Below are positions 1 through 5,168 of a DNA stretch of 5,168 nucleotides, in pieces. A program made the position numbers and the translations under genes. Below the pieces are notes generated by a model. It had not been told where the DNA came from. It saw nothing but the letters and a program-made list of their open reading frames with translations, and made no database searches. The stretch is taken from the NCBI GenBank assembly GCA_023394015.1, contig JAEXBL010000435.1, forward strand, positions 1 to 5,168. The letters run 5' to 3'. Origin of the DNA: Pseudomonadota bacterium. GTDB lineage: Bacteria > Pseudomonadota > Gammaproteobacteria > Burkholderiales > Burkholderiaceae_C. How positions within the stretch are numbered: position 1 is the first letter of the stretch; the number at the start of each line of letters is the position of its first letter.

Positions 1-1
1 C

Positions 2-640
2 GGGGGCGCCACGCCCGCGGCGGCGCTGCGCGCCGGCGGCAGCGCCATCGCGCTGCGCCTGACGCCACCGGCCTCGGTGGACGGCATCGCGCGCCTGGCC
101 AGCCAAATCGTCAACCTCGTCGAGCGCCTGGCCGACGGCCAGCCCCTGGCCGGCCTGGCCGTCAGCCTGGTCCATACGCGCCGCCTGGAGCGCGGCGAAC
201 GCGGCGTCGTCACCACGCCGCTGCTGCCGCTGGAGCGCGCCCTGCTCGAAGCCCCGCGCCCCTGGCCCGAACGCGCCCTGCCCGACTTCAGCATGGCGCC
301 CGTGGCCCTGCTGGCTTCGCTGCTGCGCCACCACATCTTCGCCAGCGTGTTCCACGCCATGGCCGAGGCCATGGTGACCGAGAACGCCGCCCGGCTGGCC
401 CTGATGCAGCAGGCCGAGCAATCAGTCGACGAGCGCCTCGACGCCGTGCGCCGCCAGGCCTCGCGCGTGCGCCAGGACCAGGTGACGGAGGAGCTGATGG
501 ACATCGTCATCGGCCACTTCGAGACCTCGACGCAGGCGATGAAAGCCGCCGACCGGCCAAGGCCAATGGCCAGCCCCAAGCACGCCAACGAAAAAGGCCC
601 CGATGCTTATGGCATCGGGGCCTTGAAAGATGGTGGGTGA
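2..640 (+). CDS. atpG: F1F0 ATPase gamma subunit, alternate (N-ATPase) type, C-terminal part
   Basis: This reading frame is open from base 2 with no stop before 638-640, so the gene starts outside the window and about 212 C-terminal codons are visible. A GTG at 77 is an internal Val codon, not a needed start. The gamma subunit is the rotating shaft of F1, linking catalysis to the membrane ion rotor. The diagnostic part is the long C-terminal helix at about 300-525: a FASVFHAMAEAM stretch, then TENAARLALMQQAE, then a VTEELMDIV ending. This pattern (ENAARL, TEELMDIV) fits the alternate F1F0 gamma better than the housekeeping one, which reads roughly SARMVAMK and ITKELSEIV. In N-ATPase operons the gamma gene is usually last, which fits its position here. 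The family-like sequence ends near 530. The remaining 30 or so residues read through the opposing tRNA terminator and 10 nt of the tRNA, so the native stop seems lost. The family call is from remembered sequence patterns; subtype is less certain than gamma itself. Confidence 0.72.
   Translation, partial: GGATPAAALRAGGSAIALRLTPPASVDGIARLASQIVNLVERLADGQPLAGLAVSLVHTRRLERGERGVVTTPLLPLERALLEAPRPWPERALPDFSMAPVALLASLLRHHIFASVFHAMAEAMVTENAARLALMQQAEQSVDERLDAVRRQASRVRQDQVTEELMDIVIGHFETSTQAMKAADRPRPMASPKHANEKGPDAYGIGALKDGG
591..624 (-). terminator. Rho-independent terminator of tRNA-Val
   Basis: A perfect 13-bp inverted repeat (594-606 paired with 612-624, GC-rich core GGCCCCGATGC) encloses a 5-nt loop. 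Read on the minus strand, it is followed by a run of T (complement of A591-A595), giving GGGGCCTTTTT. It starts 7 nt beyond the tRNA CCA end, so it terminates the tRNA transcript. On the plus strand the hairpin is followed by TTGAAAG, without a T-run, so it is not a good terminator for the convergent ATPase gene. That gene's reading frame passes straight through it. Confidence 0.9.
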
Positions 641-705
641 TACATGGATCGAACATGTGACCCCTGCCGTGTGAAGGCAGTGCTCTACCGCTGAGCTAAT
701 CACCC
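631..705 (-). tRNA. tRNA-Val (anticodon CAC)
   Basis: On the minus strand the 75-nt sequence folds as a complete cloverleaf. The acceptor stem is GGGTGAT/ATCACCC (7 bp), the D stem is GCTC/GAGC, and the anticodon stem is CTGCC/GGCAG around the loop TTCACAC. The T stem is ACATG/CATGT with the loop TTCGATC. The discriminator base is A and the CCA end is encoded at 633-631. The anticodon CAC lies at 673-671 and reads the valine codon GUG, which is abundant in GC-rich genomes. It has its own upstream promoter and downstream terminator, so it looks like a single-tRNA transcription unit placed just after dnaQ. The last 10 nt of the gene (631-640) overlap the end of the convergent ATPase reading frame. 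Confidence 0.97.
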
Positions 706-706
706 G

Positions 707-727
707 CTTTCACCTCTGCGGTGAAAG
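707..727 (-). other. Stem-loop in the tRNA-Val 5' leader
   Basis: A perfect 8-bp inverted repeat, CTTTCACC/GGTGAAAG, with a 5-nt loop lies between the -10 box and the tRNA. One nucleotide separates it from the mature tRNA 5' end. There is no T-run after it on the minus strand, so it is not a terminator for dnaQ. With a transcription start expected near 726, it would form nearly the entire 5' leader removed by RNase P. Its role is not known from the sequence. Confidence 0.6.
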
Positions 728-732
728 ATAGA

Positions 733-760
733 ATTATATACCAAGCGCTGGGGTGTTCAA
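733..760 (-). promoter_or_regulatory. Sigma70-type promoter for tRNA-Val
   Basis: On the minus strand a perfect TATAAT (-10, 738-733) is preceded, after a 16-nt spacer, by TTGAAC (-35, 760-755), matching four of six consensus positions. The -35 box contains the TGA stop codon of dnaQ. Transcription would start near 726, about 20 nt before the tRNA. The short AT-rich stretch stands out in an otherwise GC-rich window and supports the call. Confidence 0.75.
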
Positions 761-1473
761 GCAACCGCTGCGTCGGCCTGGGGCCACACCAGCTTGCCGC
801 CGCTGGACTTGTCCAGTTGCACCAGCAACTCGGCGTGGGCCGCCAGTTCCTGAGCGTTGGCGGCCAGCACGGGCAGATCGAACCCGCTGAGGTCGACGCG
901 CTCGCTGGTAATGCCGGGCTCGCCCACCTCGCCCAGGTCGATCAGCAGGGCTTCCTGGCCGCGCGTGAGGTTGATGTAGACGTCGGCCAGCAACTCGGCG
1001 TCGAGCAGCGCGCCGTGCAGGGTGCGGCCGGAGTTGTCCACGCCCAGGCGGTCGCACAGCGCGTCCAGGCTGTTGCGCTTGCCGGGGTAGAGCTGCTTGG
1101 CCATGGCCAGGGTGTCGGTGACCTCGGCGACGAAGCCCCTGAACGCGCCGCGGCCCAGGCGCTCCAGCTCCTTGTCGAGAAAGCCGATGTCGAAGGCCGC
1201 GTTGTGGATGATGACCTCGGCGCCTTCAAGGTAGCGCAGGATCTCGTCGGCCACCTCGGCGAACTTGGGCTTGTCGCGCAGGAACTCGTTGCTGATGCCG
1301 TGCACCTTGAGCGCGTCCTCGTGGCTGTCGCGCTCGGGGTTGATGTAGAAGTGCAGGTTGTTGCCGGTGAGCTTGCGGTTCAGCAGTTCGACGCAGCCGA
1401 TCTCGATGATGCGGTCGCCGCCTTCGGCTGACAGGCCGGTGGTTTCGGTGTCGAGGACAATCTGGCGGCTCAT
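757..1473 (-). CDS. dnaQ: DNA polymerase III epsilon subunit, 3'-5' proofreading exonuclease
   Basis: The 238-residue protein matches the epsilon family (E. coli 243 aa). It removes misincorporated nucleotides within the replicative polymerase core. The DEDDh active site is complete: Asp8 and Glu10 in DTETTG (ExoI), Asp95 in HNAAFDIGFL (ExoII), and His153 and Asp158 in HGALLDAELL (ExoIII), with the His-Asp spacing seen in E. coli. The region after about residue 185 corresponds to the tail that binds the alpha subunit, with an ELAAH element and a GGKLVW end resembling E. coli GGSCLW. At the site of the E. coli clamp-binding motif QTSMAF, this protein has QEALLI (173-178), lacking the final Phe. 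The ATG at 1473 shares its A with the fdx stop (TGATG) and has a good ribosome-binding site inside the fdx 3' end. This suggests cotranscription and translational coupling with the ISC operon. The tRNA-Val promoter overlaps its stop codon. Confidence 0.95.
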   Translation of the reverse strand: MSRQIVLDTETTGLSAEGGDRIIEIGCVELLNRKLTGNNLHFYINPERDSHEDALKVHGISNEFLRDKPKFAEVADEILRYLEGAEVIIHNAAFDIGFLDKELERLGRGAFRGFVAEVTDTLAMAKQLYPGKRNSLDALCDRLGVDNSGRTLHGALLDAELLADVYINLTRGQEALLIDLGEVGEPGITSERVDLSGFDLPVLAANAQELAAHAELLVQLDKSSGGKLVWPQADAAVA

Positions 1474-1808
1474 CAGTTTTCCCTGGCGTGGTTGATCGAA
1501 TAGCGCGGGATTTCCACCGTCAGGTCGTCCTTGCCGACGATGGCCTGGCAGGACAGGCGCGACTGCGGCTCCAGGCCCCAGGCGCGGTCGAGCAGGTCTT
1601 CTTCCTCTTCTTCCGGCTCTTCCAGCGAATCGTAGCCTTCGCGCACGATGCAGTGGCAGGTGGTGCAGGCGCGGCTCATTTCGCAGGCGTGCTCGATGTT
1701 GATGTCGTTGTCGAGCAGCGCCTCGCAGATCGAGTCGCCGACGTTGGCCTGGATCTCGGCGCCGTCAGGGCAGTATTCGGGATGGGGAAGAACCTTGATG
1801 GTGGGCAT
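1473..1808 (-). CDS. fdx: ISC-type [2Fe-2S] ferredoxin
   Basis: This 111-residue ferredoxin is the same length as E. coli Fdx. It carries one [2Fe-2S] cluster and supplies electrons during cluster assembly on IscU with IscS. The four ligands are at Cys42, Cys48, Cys51 and Cys87, in ACEMSRACTTCHC and SRLSCQ. Numbering and CX5CX2C spacing match E. coli Fdx. Extra cysteines occur at 13, 28 and 53. The LLDRAWGLEPQSRLSCQ region is characteristic of the ISC ferredoxin rather than of plant-type or aromatic-dioxygenase ferredoxins. An acidic run, EEPEEEEED (63-71), sits before it in the region usually used for partner docking. The gene lies 17 nt after hscA, with only a weak AAGA upstream of its ATG. 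Its stop overlaps the dnaQ start by one base. No iscX gene follows, unlike in E. coli. Confidence 0.96.
   Translation of the reverse strand: MPTIKVLPHPEYCPDGAEIQANVGDSICEALLDNDINIEHACEMSRACTTCHCIVREGYDSLEEPEEEEEDLLDRAWGLEPQSRLSCQAIVGKDDLTVEIPRYSINHAREN
1480..1484 (-). promoter_or_regulatory. Ribosome-binding site of dnaQ
   Basis: AGGGA on the minus strand lies 6 nt before the dnaQ ATG and inside the last codons of fdx. It is the best-placed ribosome-binding site in the ISC block. It fixes the dnaQ start at 1473 and supports translation reinitiation after fdx. Confidence 0.75.
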
Positions 1809-1825
1809 GGCGGGATCTTAAAAAA

Positions 1826-3685
<1,860 letters not shown>

Positions 3686-3728
3686 ACAGCTTGTCAGGAA
3701 GGGAGTATCGGGTGGGGCGCCGGCAAGC

Positions 3729-4244
3729 TCAGACCAGCGCGGCGCGCTTGCGGTCGATCTCGCCGGCCAGCTTGTCCAGAAACATCAGCGCCCGCACCGT
3801 CTGCGCGGCGGCGGGCCAGTCGTGCGCGGTGTCCAGCTGCTGCGCCAGTTGCTGCAGCAGCGCGCGCTGGATGGCGGCCGACTGGCGATCGACGTCGTCC
3901 ATGGCCGCCGCGTCGTGCGCCTCGTCCAGGGCCTCGCGCAGCTCCATCTGCTGCATCAGAAAGGCCGCCGGCATGGCGGTGTTGTTCTCGGCATCGATGG
4001 GCGCGCCCTGCAGTTCGCACAGGTAGGCTGCCCGCTGCAGCGGGTTCTTCAGCCGGCGGTGCGCCTCGTTGATGCGCGCCGACCACTGCATGGCCACGCG
4101 CTGCGCCGCCGCGCCCTGCGCGGCGAAGCGGTCGGGATGCACCTGGCGCTGCAAGTCCTTCCAGCGGGCGTCCAGCTGCGCCGCGTCCTGCGCAAAGCGG
4201 GCGGGCACGTCGAACAGCTCGAAGTCGGTGGATTGCAGGTTCAT
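3729..4244 (-). CDS. hscB: Fe-S assembly co-chaperone HscB (J-domain protein)
   Basis: The protein has 171 residues, the same length as E. coli HscB. It is a type III J-protein that brings IscU to HscA and stimulates the HscA ATPase. The N-terminal J domain (about 7-76) holds the invariant HPD at 36-38 in [10 protein letters not shown]. The C-terminal helical domain carries the IscU-binding surface. The residues equivalent to E. coli L92, M93, L96, E97, E100, E104 and F153 appear here as L96, M97, M100, E101, E104, E108 and F155, in [15 protein letters not shown] and MFLDKL. One is a conservative L-to-M change and the rest are kept. The ATG at 4244 gives the family-typical N terminus, but no Shine-Dalgarno sequence is visible upstream (CACCCGCACCCGCC). 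It sits between iscA (117 nt gap) and hscA (43 nt gap), the standard ISC order. Confidence 0.96.
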   Translation of the reverse strand: MNLQSTDFELFDVPARFAQDAAQLDARWKDLQRQVHPDRFAAQGAAAQRVAMQWSARINEAHRRLKNPLQRAAYLCELQGAPIDAENNTAMPAAFLMQQMELREALDEAHDAAAMDDVDRQSAAIQRALLQQLAQQLDTAHDWPAAAQTVRALMFLDKLAGEIDRKRAALV

Positions 4245-4361
4245 GGCGGGTGCGGGTGGCGCGGCAGGGCCGTGGTGTTCTGGGGCAGGAGCGCTCGTCG
4301 GCGGCCGGGCCGTTGACCGCGCCGCCAGCCTGGGCCTCGGGCAAAGGACGGGGCCGTGCGC
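4245..4361 (-). other. Intergenic spacer iscA-hscB, possible hairpin
   Basis: This 117-nt spacer is the largest gap within the ISC block. It is very GC-rich, lacks a recognisable -10/-35 pair, and has no ribosome-binding site before hscB. A 6-bp inverted repeat, GGCGGC/GCCGCC (4300-4305 and 4321-4326), could form a hairpin with a 15-nt loop. No T-run follows, so it is not an intrinsic terminator. Such a hairpin could affect mRNA stability or relative expression, but the sequence alone does not show this. Confidence 0.3.
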
Positions 4362-4685
4362 CTACACCCGGAACGACTCGCCGCAGCCGCAGCGATCGCG
4401 CTCGTTGGGGTTGACGAACTTGAAGCCTTCGTTGAGGCCTTCGCGCACGTAATCCAGCTCGGTGCCGTCGATGTAGGCCAGGCTCTTGGGGTCCACCATC
4501 AGCTTCACGCCATGGGCTTCGAACAGCGCGTCTTCGGGCGCCACCTCGTCCACGTACTCGAGCTTGTAGGCCAGGCCCGAACAGCCCGTGGTCTTGACGC
4601 CCAGGCGCACGCCCACGCCCTTGCCGCGCTTGGACAGGTATTTGTTGACGTGCCGCGCCGCGGCTTCGGTCAGTGTGACGGCCAT
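4362..4685 (-). CDS. iscA: A-type iron-sulfur carrier IscA
   Basis: The 107-residue protein matches IscA, which carries iron or Fe-S clusters from the assembly scaffold to target apoproteins, especially for [4Fe-4S] formation. The three conserved ligands are at exactly the E. coli IscA positions: Cys35 in [10 protein letters not shown], and Cys99 and Cys101 in the C-terminal CGCGESF. The middle region [16 protein letters not shown] is the usual family signature. Position next to hscB, and the C-terminal CGCGESF, favour IscA over the paralogues ErpA and SufA. The ATG at 4685 gives the standard N terminus (MAVTLTEAA) and is preceded by a purine stretch, GAAGAAGAA, that can act as a weak ribosome-binding site. 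It lies 74 nt downstream of the cupin gene rather than directly behind iscU. Confidence 0.96.
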   Translation of the reverse strand: MAVTLTEAAARHVNKYLSKRGKGVGVRLGVKTTGCSGLAYKLEYVDEVAPEDALFEAHGVKLMVDPKSLAYIDGTELDYVREGLNEGFKFVNPNERDRCGCGESFRV

Positions 4686-4759
4686 AGATTCTTCTTCAAC
4701 ACAGCGGGCGCCAGGCAGTGGCCCAGGTTCGGGGCTGGTGGCGCCGGTTCATAGTCAGT

Positions 4760-5113
4760 TCATTTCTTGCGCAGGGCGATGGTGAGCAGCACCACGGAGG
4801 CCACCACCGCCAGCAGCTGGTGCGGCTCGCCCGGCTGCAGGTACAGCAGGTCGCCCTCGGTCAGGCGCGCCTTGGGCCGCGGGTCGGCGCTGTCCAGCGC
4901 GTGCGAGATGACGTCGACACAGCCCTTGACGCACTGCAGCGTGATCTCGCCATCCACCCGGTGGTCCAGCATGCGCTGGCCCTCGGGCATGAGCAGCTGG
5001 ATGATTTCCAGGTCCTCGCCCTTGTGCAGCGCGCGCGACTTGAACGCGGCAGGCAGCGCGCCTTCGGGGACGAGGGCCGTGCTCTGCCCTGGGGAAAGAT
5101 GCTCGAGAGCCAT
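4760..5113 (-). CDS. Small single-domain cupin protein
   Basis: This protein of 117 residues is a compact beta-barrel of the cupin superfamily; its substrate is unknown. Cupin motif 1 is seen around DHRVDGEITLQCVKG (50-64), with one His (51) and one Glu (56). Motif 2 is around GDLLYLQPGEPHQL (87-100), with His98. The usual second His of motif 1 is missing, so the metal site is incomplete or altered. Two cysteines (61, 65) flank the motif 1 glycine in CVKGC. A hydrophobic strand (LLAVVASVVLLTIAL) precedes the RKK end; it fits the last barrel strands better than a membrane anchor. I chose the ATG at 5113 because GGAG lies 9 nt before it. An in-frame ATG at 5128 would add MEISD but has no such site. 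The 74 nt before iscA contain no clear terminator or promoter, so it may be co-transcribed with the ISC genes. Similar small cupins are often annotated only as cupin-domain proteins. Confidence 0.8.
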   Translation of the reverse strand: MALEHLSPGQSTALVPEGALPAAFKSRALHKGEDLEIIQLLMPEGQRMLDHRVDGEITLQCVKGCVDVISHALDSADPRPKARLTEGDLLYLQPGEPHQLLAVVASVVLLTIALRKK

Positions 5114-5122
5114 GTCAGAAAT

Positions 5123-5126
5123 CTCC
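5123..5126 (-). promoter_or_regulatory. Ribosome-binding site deciding the cupin start
   Basis: GGAG on the minus strand lies 9 nt before the ATG at 5113. The alternative in-frame ATG at 5128 overlaps this element and is itself preceded by TTTCGAACA, which has no Shine-Dalgarno match. This favours the shorter cupin reading frame. Confidence 0.5.
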
Positions 5127-5137
5127 ATTGTTCGAAA

Positions 5138-5167
5138 TCACGCGTTGAACACCGTGCCCCGGCGGGG
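5138..5167 (-). other. Possible tail of an upstream minus-strand gene
   Basis: In one minus-strand frame the last bases of the window read PRRGTVFNA followed by TGA (5140-5138). If this is the end of a gene, it lies 24 nt before the chosen cupin start, and the cupin would be downstream in the same transcript. Nine codons are too few to identify a family, and it does not obviously resemble the end of iscU. The remaining bases to 5129 contain no promoter that I can recognise. Confidence 0.2.
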
Positions 5168-5168
5168 G

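Noticed and set aside
77..79. GTG as the start of the gamma subunit gene
   Set aside because: The frame is open to the window edge with plausible coding sequence upstream, and 187 residues is far short of a complete gamma subunit (about 290). The gene is cut by the window rather than starting here.
422..703. A 93-codon minus-strand frame beginning in the tRNA region
   Set aside because: It reads through the tRNA and its terminator and then antisense to the gamma subunit gene. There is no ribosome-binding site or motif.
721..1431. A 236-codon plus-strand frame opposite dnaQ
   Set aside because: It is a mirror of the dnaQ codon bias. It starts in the tRNA promoter region and shows no recognisable motif or ribosome-binding site.
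3694..4344. A 216-codon minus-strand frame overlapping hscB
   Set aside because: It is out of frame with hscB, which is full length with all family residues. The alternative product is low-complexity Arg/Ala/Pro/Gly sequence.
4707..4745. Inverted repeat GGCGCCA/TGGCGCC between the cupin gene and iscA
   Set aside because: It is 7 bp with a 25-nt loop, includes a self-complementary GGCGCC, and has no T-run. It is expected by chance at this GC content.

Overview
The window is GC-rich chromosomal DNA, most likely from a betaproteobacterium of the order Burkholderiales. A Comamonadaceae-like origin is my inference from the gene order and protein style, not something I could test. It is dominated by one minus-strand block carrying the second half of an ISC iron-sulfur cluster assembly operon. 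On the left, this block meets a plus-strand gene that runs in from outside the window.

From right to left, in the direction of transcription on the minus strand, the genes are: a small cupin protein (about 4760-5113), iscA (A-type Fe-S carrier), hscB (J-domain co-chaperone), hscA (Hsp70 chaperone dedicated to IscU), fdx ([2Fe-2S] ferredoxin) and dnaQ (proofreading subunit of DNA polymerase III). A tRNA-Val(CAC) gene follows with its own signals: a sigma70-type promoter whose -35 overlaps the dnaQ stop codon, a short leader hairpin, the tRNA with encoded CCA, and a strong rho-independent terminator. iscR, iscS and iscU are not in the window and may lie beyond the right edge. iscX, which follows fdx in E. 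coli, is absent, and dnaQ takes its place with a 1-nt stop/start overlap.

At the left edge, a plus-strand reading frame open from the first bases encodes the C-terminal part of an F1 ATPase gamma subunit. It resembles the 'alternate' (N-ATPase type) F1F0 ATPases rather than the housekeeping enzyme. This frame converges on the tRNA gene, reads through the tRNA's terminator, and only stops inside the tRNA 3' end. Its last 30 or so residues are therefore probably not ancestral gamma sequence.

Working together: HscB delivers the scaffold IscU to HscA, whose ATPase cycle promotes cluster transfer, while IscA and Fdx supply cluster-carrier and electron-transfer functions. DnaQ is functionally unrelated but appears co-transcribed. 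I found no CRISPR array, insertion sequence, phage gene or convincing new system. The points most worth a second look are the gamma-subunit/tRNA junction, a Val-to-Glu change beside the Hsp70 proline switch in HscA, the fdx-dnaQ coupling, and the cupin gene placed before iscA.
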